A DNA stretch of 64,000 nt from Streptomyces caniscabiei (GTDB lineage: Bacteria > Actinomycetota > Actinomycetes > Streptomycetales > Streptomycetaceae). Of the stretch, positions 33,986 to 41,934 are shown piece after piece; the first letter of the stretch is position 1; the number at the start of each line of letters is the position of its first letter. Position numbers and translations under genes: made by a program. Below the pieces are notes generated by a model. The model had not been told where the DNA came from and made no database searches. It worked only from the letters and a program-made list of their open reading frames with translations. The stretch lies in assembly GCF_014930365.1 (NCBI RefSeq), contig NZ_JABXWI010000009.1, positions 394,052 through 458,051 on the forward strand. Reading direction: 5' to 3'.

Positions 33986-34663
33986 TCAGATACCTGTGTC
34001 CGTCCGACGCAGCACCCGGAGGGAGTCCGTGGCCGAGACCTCCGTGAAGGCGCCGGAGGCCAGTGCGCGGAGGTAGACGCGGTACGGGGCCTGGCCGGTG
34101 AACTCGTCCTCGGGGTCGGGGAAGACGTCGTGGATGACGAGGAGCCCGCCCGGGGCGATGTGCGGGGCCCAGCCCTCGTAGTCGGCGGTGGCGTGCTCGT
34201 CGGTGTGACCGCCGTCGATGAAGACGAAGGCCAGAGGGGTGCCCCAGAAGGCGGCGACCTGCGGGGAACGGCCGACGATCGCGACGACGTGGTCCTCCAG
34301 ACCCGCGCGGTGGAGGGTGCGGCGGAAGGTGGGGAGCGTGTCCATGCGGCCCACCTCGGGGTCGACGGTGGACTCGTCGTGGTACTCCCAGCCGGGCTGC
34401 TGCTCCTCGCTGCCCCGGTGGTGGTCGACCGTGATCGCCGTGACCCCCGCCTCCCGGGCGGCGTCGGCCAGCAGGATCGTCGACCGACCGCAGTACGTCC
34501 CCACTTCCAGCAACGGCAGCCCCAGACGCCCGGCCTCGACCGCCGCCGCGTACAGCGCCAGCCCCTCTCCGAGCGGCATGAACCCCTTGGCCCCCTCGAA
34601 GGCCTCGACAATCTCCGGCTTGGGCGCCGGCACGGCCGGGTTCGAGGTGGCTGCCGCGGACAT
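33986..34663 (-). CDS. Class I SAM-dependent methyltransferase (Methyltransf_24-like)
   Basis: A 225-residue methyltransferase with SAM loop LPLLEVGTYCGRSTILLADAA, TAITVDHHRGSEEQQPGWEYHDES, FVFIDGGHTDEHATADYEGWAPHIAPGGLLVIHDVFPDP. The HDVFP segment is typical of the O-methyltransferase/cephalosporin hydroxylase-like subgroup. GGAGGA precedes the ATG at 34663; the longer in-frame extension is not supported. Convergent with the TerD fusion gene, only 19 bases apart. Substrate unknown. Confidence 0.75.
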   Translation of the reverse strand: MSAAATSNPAVPAPKPEIVEAFEGAKGFMPLGEGLALYAAAVEAGRLGLPLLEVGTYCGRSTILLADAAREAGVTAITVDHHRGSEEQQPGWEYHDESTVDPEVGRMDTLPTFRRTLHRAGLEDHVVAIVGRSPQVAAFWGTPLAFVFIDGGHTDEHATADYEGWAPHIAPGGLLVIHDVFPDPEDEFTGQAPYRVYLRALASGAFTEVSATDSLRVLRRTDTGI

Positions 34664-34746
34664 GGGTCCTCCGTGTAGTCGTACAGGTGCTCGGCCGTAG
34701 GCCGTCCGGGGCGCCCATGCTGCCATGCGCGGTATTCGAGGGTTGG

Positions 34747-34831
34747 GCGCCCCTGAAAGGCCTCCGGCCTTTCGGCCTGAAAGAAGCCGGGGCGCAGCCC
34801 CGCTTTTTTCAGGGGCGCGGGGAACTGCGCG
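34747..34831. repeat. Cloverleaf-like palindromic element with dispersed repeat
   Basis: Outer arms GCGCCCCTGAAA (34747-34758) and TTTCAGGGGCGC (34807-34818) enclose two hairpins, GAAAGGCC/GGCCTTTC and a larger one built on GCCGGGGC and GCCCCGC. The 3' flank carries the inverted copy (34811-34831) of the 21-base repeat found at 13226 and 26863. It lies between two leftward genes and may terminate the MFS gene. Confidence 0.7.
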
Positions 34832-34872
34832 ACCAGCCCCCACCGGACCCGCAGACGCCATCGCCACGGCCC

Positions 34873-36381
34873 CTAACGGGAGGCAAGGACGACCTGCCCC
34901 TCCCCGGAGACCGCGTCGGACCCACCGGCCCCACCATCACCGCTCGCACGAAGCGTCAGCGTCGGGCGCCGGCTCGGCAGGAACAGGGCCAGCAGAAGGC
35001 CGACGGCCACCGCGGCCGTGGCGATGAGGAACGAGACGCGGAACCCGTGCATGGTCGGGATCGCGACTCCACCGACCTCGTTCGCCGTGTTCGCCAGCAC
35101 CATGCCGACGACGGCGCTGGACACCGACGTACCGATGGACCGCATGAGTGTGTTGAGACCGTTGGCCGCCCCCGTCTCGGACGGATCGACCGCACCGATG
35201 ATCAGCGCCGGGAGCGAGGAGTAGGCGAGGCCGATACCCGCGCCCAGCACCACCGACACCACCACGGTCTGCCACGCCGCGCTCATCAGGCCGAGCCCGG
35301 CCCCGTACCCGATCGCGATGATCAGCAGGCCCAGGATGAGCGTGCTCTTCGGCCCGTACTTGGCGGAGATCCGGGCGTAGAGCGGCGCGGTGAACATCAT
35401 CGTCAGGCCCAGTGGAGCCACGCACAGACCCGCGACGATCATCGACTGTCCGAGGCCGTAACCGGTGGCGGTGGGCAGTTGGAGGAGCTGCGGGAGGACG
35501 AGGGAGACGACGTAGAAGGAGACCCCGACCATGATCGAGGCGAGGTTGGTGAGCAGGACCTCGCGGCGGGCGGTGGTCCGCAGATCCACCAGCGGCGCGG
35601 CGATACGCAGCTCCAGCAGACCCCAGAGCAGCAGGACCACGGCCGACGCGGCGAAGAGCCCGAGCGTGGTCGCGGAGGTCCAGCCCCAGTCACTGCCCTT
35701 GGTGATCGGCAGGAGGAAGAGGACGAGGCCGAAGGAGAGACCGACCGCGCCGAGGTGGTCGAAGGTGCCCTCCGCGCGCGTCTTCGTCTCCGGAACGGCG
35801 ACGAGGGTGAGCACGATGGCGAGCACCCCGAGGCCGGCGGCGCCGAAGAAGAGGACGTGCCAGTCGGTGTTCTGCGCGACCGCGGCGGCCATCGGCAGCG
35901 CGAGTCCGCCGCCGACACCGATGGACGAGCTCATGAGGGCCATGGCGGAGCCGAGCCGCTCGCGCGGCAGCTCGTCGCGCATCAGCCCGATGCCCAGCGG
36001 GATCGCGCCCATGGCGAAGCCCTGCAACGCGCGGCCGACGATCATCGGAACGAGCGCACTGGTGAAACCGCTGATCAGCGCGCCGACCACCATCACGGCC
36101 AGGCTGGCGAGCAGCATGCGGCGCTTGCCGTAGAGGTCGCCGAGTCGGCCCATGATCGGCGTGGACACGGCGCCGGCGAGGAGGGTCGAGGTCAGTACCC
36201 AGGTCGCGTTGCCGGCCGAGGTGTCCAGCAGCTGGGGGAGGTCCTTGATCACCGGGACCAGCAGGGTCTGCATCACCGCGACCACGATCCCCGCGAAGGC
36301 CAGCACCGGGACGATCGCTCCGCCGGCTCGCGGGGTGCGCCTTTCGAGGGTCGGCGGTGACGGTGTGTGCTGCTGAGTCAT
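34873..36381 (-). CDS. MFS drug exporter, DHA2-like (14-helix type)
   Basis: A 502-residue membrane transporter rich in hydrophobic helices along its whole length. Motif A appears as GRLGDLYGKRRML after helix 2, the motif C-like segment near LGIGLM/GGGLALP supports antiporter function, and the length fits 14 helices. These pumps use the proton gradient to export drugs or metabolites. AGGAGG precedes the ATG. Just upstream, TTTCG/CGAAA half-sites (about 36452-36475) might bind a regulator, but no regulator gene is adjacent. Confidence 0.8.
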   Translation of the reverse strand: MTQQHTPSPPTLERRTPRAGGAIVPVLAFAGIVVAVMQTLLVPVIKDLPQLLDTSAGNATWVLTSTLLAGAVSTPIMGRLGDLYGKRRMLLASLAVMVVGALISGFTSALVPMIVGRALQGFAMGAIPLGIGLMRDELPRERLGSAMALMSSSIGVGGGLALPMAAAVAQNTDWHVLFFGAAGLGVLAIVLTLVAVPETKTRAEGTFDHLGAVGLSFGLVLFLLPITKGSDWGWTSATTLGLFAASAVVLLLWGLLELRIAAPLVDLRTTARREVLLTNLASIMVGVSFYVVSLVLPQLLQLPTATGYGLGQSMIVAGLCVAPLGLTMMFTAPLYARISAKYGPKSTLILGLLIIAIGYGAGLGLMSAAWQTVVVSVVLGAGIGLAYSSLPALIIGAVDPSETGAANGLNTLMRSIGTSVSSAVVGMVLANTANEVGGVAIPTMHGFRVSFLIATAAVAVGLLLALFLPSRRPTLTLRASGDGGAGGSDAVSGEGQVVLASR

Positions 36382-36597
36382 GGAGCGGGGCCTCCTGGCC
36401 GGATGAAGGTATGTGCCGTCTGAACCTCGTGCGCCTGGGCAACTATTCCGTTGTTTCGGGTGACTAACGAAAGCTTGACTTGCTCATGGAGAAGTGACGG
36501 GGCGTCAGGGCGGATCGCGGGGCCCCGGAATCTTCTCGCGGGTCGAGGCAACGAATTCGAGCCCTCATGGACTGTTAAAAGCATCTAGGAGGTGCTC

Positions 36598-37146
36598 ATG
36601 GGGGATCGGAAGCAGGCCAGGGATGCTCGGGACGAAGGGTTCCAGAGCTTCCTCGTCGGCCGCTGGCCTCGGCTGATGCGGACGGCGTTCCTGCTCACGG
36701 GGGAGCAGCACGCCGCGGAGGACCTGGTCCAGACGACGCTGGAGCAGGTGTACGTGGCCTGGCGCCGCGTCGGCTCCACGGACGACCCGGACACCTACGT
36801 CCGGCGCGTGATGATCAACGCCCACGCGCGGAGGCACCGCAGACGACTCAAGGAGTTCCTGGCACCCCGGAGCGACACGGACCTCGTGCCGGAGCTCCCC
36901 GACGGCGATGACCGCATGGCCCAGGCCGACGACCGTGGCGCCCTGCTGACAGCCCTGTCGCAGCTCCCGCCACGCCAGCGCGAAGCCGTCGTCCTTCGGT
37001 ACTGGGAAGACCTCAGCGAGAGCCAGACGGCCGAGGCGATGGGCTGTTCCGTGGGGACGGTGAAGAGCAACGCGTCGAAGGGGTTGGCGAAGCTCCGGGC
37101 CATACCGGGACTGATCGAGATGGCGACACAGGGGAGCCGGACGTGA
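36598..37146 (+). CDS. SigE-family ECF sigma factor
   Basis: A 182-residue sigma-70-type factor with region 2 (FQSFLVGRWPRLMRTAFLLTGEQHAAEDLVQTTLEQVYVAWRRV...YVRRVMINAHARRHRR) and region 4 (LSQLPPRQREAVVLRYWEDLSESQTAEAMGCSVGTVKSNASKGLAKLR). It matches the SigE family common in Streptomyces. AGGAGG sits five bases before the ATG at 36598. The next gene overlaps by 4 bases (GTGA) and encodes a membrane protein, the usual place for a regulator of sigma activity. Confidence 0.85.
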   Translation: MGDRKQARDARDEGFQSFLVGRWPRLMRTAFLLTGEQHAAEDLVQTTLEQVYVAWRRVGSTDDPDTYVRRVMINAHARRHRRRLKEFLAPRSDTDLVPELPDGDDRMAQADDRGALLTALSQLPPRQREAVVLRYWEDLSESQTAEAMGCSVGTVKSNASKGLAKLRAIPGLIEMATQGSRT

Positions 37147-38228
37147 GGGGCGCGGGAGATGCGAGGGATACGAGGGACGTGAGAGGTGTGGGACGCAGCG
37201 GCGGCGCGGGCGGCACGGACCGTTGGTCGGACGGGAAGGCGAAGCAGCAGATGAAGCACGGCGACGAAACGCATGGTGACGGCATGGGCGGCGGCAGCGT
37301 GCGCGATGACGATCTGGACGGCGGCAGCATGCGCGATCACGACCTGGACGGCGACCTCACGCGCCGCGACCGTACCCGCCGCGACCGCACTCACGGCGAC
37401 CTCACCGCCCACGACCTGACCTACGCCACTCCCGTCGAGAGAGACATCGCCCTGCTCCTCGCGGACGCGGCCCGTGAGGTCGAGGTCGGCATGGCTCCCT
37501 ATCAGGCGGTCGTACGGGGTGGCAGGCGCCGCAGAGCCCGTCGCTGGGCGGTGGCCGCCGCGGCGGCCGTGGTGATCGCGGGCACCACGGGCACGCTCGC
37601 GCTGGCCGGGGCGCCGGGCGGGGGTGACGGCGGGGGACGCGTGGTGCCGGCGGCGACTCCGGCGACCCCCGAGGCCCGCAGGATGCACGAACCCTGGCGG
37701 AGCACACTGGCCGAGGGGCGGGACCAGGGCACGGTCTGGCGGGTGGCGATAGACGTCTGGGAGGCGCCGAGAGGCAGGGGGGAGGCCGCCCGGCAGCTCG
37801 CCGCCGCGGGCCTCTTCGGGGACGTGCCGACGGGCGTGGACGGTGCCGCCGACCTCGTGGGCAAGAGCTGGCACTTCGTACATCTGACCGTGGGCGAGAA
37901 CAGGACGGTCACGGTGCTCGACGGTGAGGCGGACCCCTTCTCCGGCACGGACCTGGAGGTGTTCGCGACAGTCCTGCCCACCGGCGACGAGGGCGCAGGC
38001 GACGCCTCGAAGCGCCTGGTCGTCGGCCAGGTCGCCCCCACCGCCCAGGAAGTGCGCGTCACCTGGTCCGACGGCACCTCGGTCGACGTGCGGCGGAACA
38101 GGGACGACGGCTGGCACGCGGACCTGCGCAACCCCCGCATGGTCCACCCGAAGGGCGCCCTGGCGAGCTGGTTCGTGGCGCTGGCGCCGGAGGGGGCCGG
38201 GTACGAGTCGGCGAAGGTGACCGGATGA
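37143..38228 (+). CDS. Single-pass membrane protein, candidate anti-sigma partner
   Basis: A 361-residue protein. The N-terminal 95 residues are low-complexity, rich in Asp/Arg/Gly with near-repeats (RDDDLDGGSMRDHDLDGDLTRRDR). Then comes a short segment, VERDIALLLADAAREVEVGMAPYQAVVRGGRRR, one membrane helix (WAVAAAAAVVIAGTTGTLALAG), and an extracytoplasmic domain of about 210 residues. The topology fits an anti-sigma factor for the preceding gene, but no zinc-binding HxxxCxxC motif is seen. Coupled by GTGA. Confidence 0.6.
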   Translation: MRGAGDARDTRDVRGVGRSGGAGGTDRWSDGKAKQQMKHGDETHGDGMGGGSVRDDDLDGGSMRDHDLDGDLTRRDRTRRDRTHGDLTAHDLTYATPVERDIALLLADAAREVEVGMAPYQAVVRGGRRRRARRWAVAAAAAVVIAGTTGTLALAGAPGGGDGGGRVVPAATPATPEARRMHEPWRSTLAEGRDQGTVWRVAIDVWEAPRGRGEAARQLAAAGLFGDVPTGVDGAADLVGKSWHFVHLTVGENRTVTVLDGEADPFSGTDLEVFATVLPTGDEGAGDASKRLVVGQVAPTAQEVRVTWSDGTSVDVRRNRDDGWHADLRNPRMVHPKGALASWFVALAPEGAGYESAKVTG

Positions 38229-38275
38229 GCCTGAGACGGCCCCGGCTCTCACCTGTCCCTCCCTCCTCACCGGAT

Positions 38276-38290
38276 CTGACGTACTGTCAG
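38276..38290. promoter_or_regulatory. CTGACG-N3-TGTCAG operator candidate
   Basis: CTGACGTACTGTCAG, 48 bases past the preceding stop and followed by GAG as at 28324 and 1357 (on their coding strands). Third near-perfect member of the palindrome family. Confidence 0.5.
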
Positions 38291-38338
38291 GAGCCTTCAC
38301 ATGTGCACGAGGCTGGGCTATACAGAGGGTCGCCGGAC

Positions 38339-38352
38339 TGGAACGCGTTCTA
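38339..38352. promoter_or_regulatory. KstR-type operator upstream of the MaoC operon
   Basis: TGGAACGCGTTCTA matches TnnAACnnGTTnnA perfectly, 111 bases before the MaoC start. Only 48 bases separate it from the CTGACG-type palindrome, so two regulators could act on one promoter. Confidence 0.7.
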
Positions 38353-38463
38353 GGTGGGCGGGTTCCGGGTCGGCCGTGACGACCTCGGTGCGGCCGCTGG
38401 TGCGGACGGTCGTACCGAGGTTCCTCAGCCCACGCCACCCGCCCCGGACCGCCCAGGAGCCCC

Positions 38464-39324
38464 ATGCCCATCGACGCAGCCAAGGCGCTAGCGGCAGACC
38501 CCCGTTCCGCTGAGATCGCGTGGACCCGGAAGGACGTCCTGCTCTACCACCTCGGTATCGGCGCGGGCACCCCCGCGACCGACCCCGACGAACTGCGCTA
38601 CACGCTGGAGTCGCGGCTGCACGTCCTGCCGAGCTTCGCGACCGTCGCGGGCGCCGGGTCACCGGATGTGATCGGCGGACTGAACGCACCCGGTGTCGAC
38701 GTCGACCTCGCCAAGGTCCTGCACGGCGGCCAGCGCGTCGAGCTCCACCGGCCGATCCCGGTCGAGGGGCGCGCGACGGCGACCTCACGCGTGGCGGCGG
38801 TGTACGACAAGGGGAAGGCGGCCGTCCTCGTGATGCGGACCGAGGTCGCCGACGCCGAGGGCCCGCTGTGGGTCAACGAGGCGCAGATCTTCGTACGGGG
38901 AGAGGGCGGCTGGGGCGGGGAGCGCGGCCCGTCCGCCCGGCAGGAACCACCGACGACCCCGCCCGACAAGGAGGTGGAGCGGACCGTCCGCGAGGACCAG
39001 GCACTGCTGTACCGCCTCTCCGGCGACTGGAACCCGCTGCACGCCGACCCGGAGTTCGCGGGACGCGCCGGGTTCGACCGGCCGATCCTGCACGGGCTGT
39101 GCACGTACGGGATGACGTTGAAGGCCGTGGTGGACACGGTCCTCGGCGGGGACGTCGGCCGGGTCCGCTCGTACGGGACACGGTTCGCGGGCGTCGTCTT
39201 CCCGGGCGAGACCCTCCGTATCCGGATGTGGCGGGCGGACGACCACACGGTGCGGGTGACGGTGACCGCCATCGACCGGGACGACGCCCCGGTGCTCGCG
39301 GACACGCTCGTCGCCCACGCATGA
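38464..39324 (+). CDS. MaoC-type enoyl-CoA hydratase (hydratase 2)
   Basis: A 286-residue double hot-dog hydratase. The catalytic signature LSGDWNPLHADPEFAGRAGFDRPILHGLCTYG contains Asp188 and His193. The N-terminal half is the non-catalytic hot-dog domain. It resembles steroid MaoC hydratases such as mycobacterial Hsd4B, which hydrate the side-chain enoyl-CoA in cholesterol breakdown. It is first of three same-direction genes with short gaps (45 and 65 bases) and lies behind a perfect KstR-type site. Fatty enoyl-CoA cannot be excluded as substrate. Confidence 0.85.
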   Translation: MPIDAAKALAADPRSAEIAWTRKDVLLYHLGIGAGTPATDPDELRYTLESRLHVLPSFATVAGAGSPDVIGGLNAPGVDVDLAKVLHGGQRVELHRPIPVEGRATATSRVAAVYDKGKAAVLVMRTEVADAEGPLWVNEAQIFVRGEGGWGGERGPSARQEPPTTPPDKEVERTVREDQALLYRLSGDWNPLHADPEFAGRAGFDRPILHGLCTYGMTLKAVVDTVLGGDVGRVRSYGTRFAGVVFPGETLRIRMWRADDHTVRVTVTAIDRDDAPVLADTLVAHA

Positions 39325-39369
39325 GCAGCGAATCAGCGGATCACAGGTACTCCTGAGGGGAGCTGCACC

Positions 39370-40446
39370 ATGCGCGCAGCCGTACTGCACGAGATCGGCC
39401 AGGACAAGCTGGACGTGCTCGACGACGTCGAGGCGGTGGGCTTCGGGCCGGGCAGGGTGAGGATCCGGGTGCGGGCCACCGGGCTGTGCCACTCGGACCT
39501 GTCCGCCATGGCCGGGGTGCTGCCGCAGCCCGGACCGTTCGTCCCCGGGCACGAGGGCGCCGGCGAGATAGTCGAAGTCGGGGAAGGCGTGAGCCACTTG
39601 AAGCCCGGCGACCGCGTCGTCGTGTGCTGGCTCCCGGCCTGCGGCACCTGCCCCGCCTGCAAGCGCGGCCAGACGCAGCTCTGCCTCGCCGGATTCCTCA
39701 ACGCCGGCACACCCAACTTCAAACGGCCCGCCGGGGACGTCTTCGGCTTCGCGGGCACGGGTACGTTCGCCGAGGAGGTCGTCGTCGACGCGGGCTGTGC
39801 CGTGCCGATACCGGACGACGTGCCCTTCGACATCGCCGCCCTCATCGGCTGCGGCGTCACCACCGGACTCGGCGCCGCCCTCAACACCGCCGATGTGGAG
39901 GCCGGTTCGTCGGTCGCGGTCATCGGCTGCGGCGGGGTCGGCATCTCGGCCATCCAGGGGGCCCGGCTCAAGGGCGCCGCCGAGATCGTCGCAGTCGACC
40001 CGGTGGTCTCACGACGCGAGGCGGCGCTCAAGTTCGGTGCCACCAGGGCGATCTCGCCGGAGGAGCTGGCCGACGCCAAGCAGTCCGTCACCGGCGGGGA
40101 GGGATTCGACTACGTCTTCGAGGTCGTCGGACGCTCGACCACCGCCCGCACCGCCTACGAGGCCACCCGGCGCGGCGGCACCCTCGTCGTGGTCGGCGCG
40201 GGCGCGCTGGACGACTTCCTCCAACTCAGCATGTTCGAGCTGTTCTTCGACGAGAAGCGGATCCTGCCCTCCATGTACGGAGGAGGAGACGTCCTGCGCT
40301 CCTACGAGCGGGCCATCGCCCTCTGGCGCGCCGGCCGTATCGACCTGGCGGGGCTGATCACCCACCGGGTGCCGCTCACCGACATCAACGAGGCGCTGGA
40401 CCAGATGCGGACGGGCGTGGCGCTCCGCACCTGCATCGAGATCTGA
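39370..40446 (+). CDS. Zinc-dependent alcohol dehydrogenase
   Basis: A 358-residue medium-chain dehydrogenase. Catalytic zinc ligands appear as Cys40 in GLCHSDL and GHEGAGEI; structural zinc cysteines are in CGTCPACKRGQTQLC. The NAD-binding loop is VIGCGGVGISAIQGARLKGAAEIVAVD. It resembles the long-chain/class III-like group of actinobacterial enzymes. In the operon it could oxidise the terminal alcohol formed by a P450, feeding an aldehyde dehydrogenase such as the one at 19725. Confidence 0.85.
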   Translation: MRAAVLHEIGQDKLDVLDDVEAVGFGPGRVRIRVRATGLCHSDLSAMAGVLPQPGPFVPGHEGAGEIVEVGEGVSHLKPGDRVVVCWLPACGTCPACKRGQTQLCLAGFLNAGTPNFKRPAGDVFGFAGTGTFAEEVVVDAGCAVPIPDDVPFDIAALIGCGVTTGLGAALNTADVEAGSSVAVIGCGGVGISAIQGARLKGAAEIVAVDPVVSRREAALKFGATRAISPEELADAKQSVTGGEGFDYVFEVVGRSTTARTAYEATRRGGTLVVVGAGALDDFLQLSMFELFFDEKRILPSMYGGGDVLRSYERAIALWRAGRIDLAGLITHRVPLTDINEALDQMRTGVALRTCIEI

Positions 40447-40511
40447 CCTGTGACTCCATGACTCGTGACTCCGGCTCGCGAGTGAAGCGGCTTCGGCGGA
40501 AGGACTCGGCA

Positions 40512-41483
40512 GTGGCATTGCCTCTTGAAGGACTGTCCGCGATCGTCACCGGCGCGGGGCGGGGGCTCGGCCGGGCCGAGGCGCTGGAACTGGCCCGGCT
40601 GGGCGCGGCCGTCGTGGTCAACGACTACGGGCGGCCGGGTCGGGACGGTTCCGGTGAGGTGTCCACCGGTCCCGCCGAGGAGGTCGCGGCGTCGATCCGC
40701 GCGGCCGGCGGTCAGGCGGTGGCGCACACCGGGGACGTCTCCGACCACGAACAGGCCCGGGAACTGGTCACGTTGGCGGTCGCCCGGTTCGGCAAGCTCG
40801 ACATCCTCGTCAACAACGCGGGCATCCTGCGCGACCGGATGGTCTTCTCCATGTCCGAGGAGGAGTGGGACTCGGTCGTCCGGGTACACCTCAAGGGCCA
40901 CTTCAACACGATCCGCTTCGCCTCCGCCCACTGGCGGGCCCGGGCGAAGTCGGGCGAGGGCGGGCCGGTGTACGGGCGGGTGGTGAACACCTCCTCCGAG
41001 GCCTTCCTCGCCGGGTCCGCGGGTCAGCCCAACTACGCCGCCGCGAAGGGCGGGATCGTCGGGCTGACCACCTCCACGGCCCTCGCCCTCGCCAAGTACG
41101 GCGTCACCGCCAACGTCATCTGCCCGCGCGCCCGCACCCGGATGACCGAGGACGTGTTCGCGGGTCTGCCGGGCGCGCCCGACGGCACCGATGCCGGCCT
41201 CGACCCCCTCGCCCCTGAGCATGTCGCCCCCCTCGTGGGGTATCTCGCCTCGCCCGCCGCGGCACGGGTGAACGGTCAGCTCTTCGTCGTCCACGGCGGC
41301 ATGGTGGCGATCGTCGAACGCCCGCGTGTCCAGGCCAAGTTCGACACCAAGCAGGACGCCTTCACGTACGACGAGCTGGACGGCCTGCTCACGCCGTACT
41401 ACGTCGACCGGCCGGAGGGGGAGACGTTCGCGGCGGCAGAGGTGCTGGGCCTGCGGCACGGGCAGGGGGCAGAGGCCGGGTAG
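40512..41483 (+). CDS. Short-chain dehydrogenase, hydroxyacyl-CoA/17-beta-HSD type
   Basis: A 323-residue SDR. TGAGRGLGRAEA binds the cofactor, NNAG is present, and the catalytic Tyr175 and Lys179 lie in YAAAKGG. A C-terminal extension of about 70 residues (VERPRVQAKFDTKQDAFTYDELDGLLTPYYVDRP...) is shared with actinobacterial SDRs found near MaoC hydratases. The likely reaction is oxidation of a 3-hydroxyacyl-CoA made by the MaoC enzyme, just before thiolysis. GTG at 40512 has GGAAGGA upstream. Confidence 0.8.
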   Translation: MALPLEGLSAIVTGAGRGLGRAEALELARLGAAVVVNDYGRPGRDGSGEVSTGPAEEVAASIRAAGGQAVAHTGDVSDHEQARELVTLAVARFGKLDILVNNAGILRDRMVFSMSEEEWDSVVRVHLKGHFNTIRFASAHWRARAKSGEGGPVYGRVVNTSSEAFLAGSAGQPNYAAAKGGIVGLTTSTALALAKYGVTANVICPRARTRMTEDVFAGLPGAPDGTDAGLDPLAPEHVAPLVGYLASPAAARVNGQLFVVHGGMVAIVERPRVQAKFDTKQDAFTYDELDGLLTPYYVDRPEGETFAAAEVLGLRHGQGAEAG

Positions 41484-41535
41484 GGGGCGTAGTACCACGC
41501 CGTCAGCCCTCAGTCACGCTGGGCCTTGAACGGGG

Positions 41536-41568
41536 CCGGCCCCGCCCGTTGGTGTCGGGCGGGGCCGG
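41536..41568 (+). terminator. Terminator of the MaoC operon
   Basis: CCGGCCCCGCCCG (41536-41548) pairs perfectly with CGGGCGGGGCCGG (41556-41568) around a 7-base loop, about 50 bases after the SDR stop. It could also serve the small leftward gene ending at 41641. Confidence 0.8.
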
Positions 41569-41640
41569 TGCCATCGTGTGGTCGGTTCCGGTGTCGAATT
41601 GACGTTTCTCCAGAGGTGACCACGAGGACTTCGTCACCGA

Positions 41641-41805
41641 TCAGGCGGACGTCGTCGTCTCCGTGTGTTCGGCCGGCTTGCGGTGGCGTCCGCGAGGGCT
41701 CGTCTTCTCGGCTTCGTGGGCCGAGATCTGGCCCCGGTGCCGGCCGTGGCCTCCCACCTCGTGGGGGTCGGCAGTGGGCGGCTGGGTTGTGTGCACGTCG
41801 CTCAT
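41641..41805 (-). CDS. Small His/Arg-rich protein (54 residues), unknown function
   Basis: A 54-residue reading frame, MSDVHTTQPPTADPHEVGG at the start, with two copies of a GRHRG/GRHRKP motif separated by an acidic segment (ISAHEAEKTSP). GGGGAA lies before the ATG. High-GC codon positions and the repeat motif fit a family of tiny Streptomyces proteins that I recall as uncharacterised. No membrane helix or leader-type cysteines. Too short for most gene callers. Confidence 0.6.
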   Translation of the reverse strand: MSDVHTTQPPTADPHEVGGHGRHRGQISAHEAEKTSPRGRHRKPAEHTETTTSA

Positions 41806-41934
41806 TGGAAGTGTTCCCCGTCGAATGATCTTCTTACCGGCGGGTGATTTTAACGGGCCGCCCTGCTCGTCCCGAAGCCGCCCGAGCGCGTGTCGCCCGC
41901 GTCGCGCCCACCTGGCCCGCGCCCCCCACCCCCT

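Noticed and set aside
31483..34611. A minus-strand reading frame of over 1000 codons
   Set aside because: It runs antisense to the TerD fusion and through several genes, has no start signal and shows no domain. Long antisense frames are normal in high-GC DNA.
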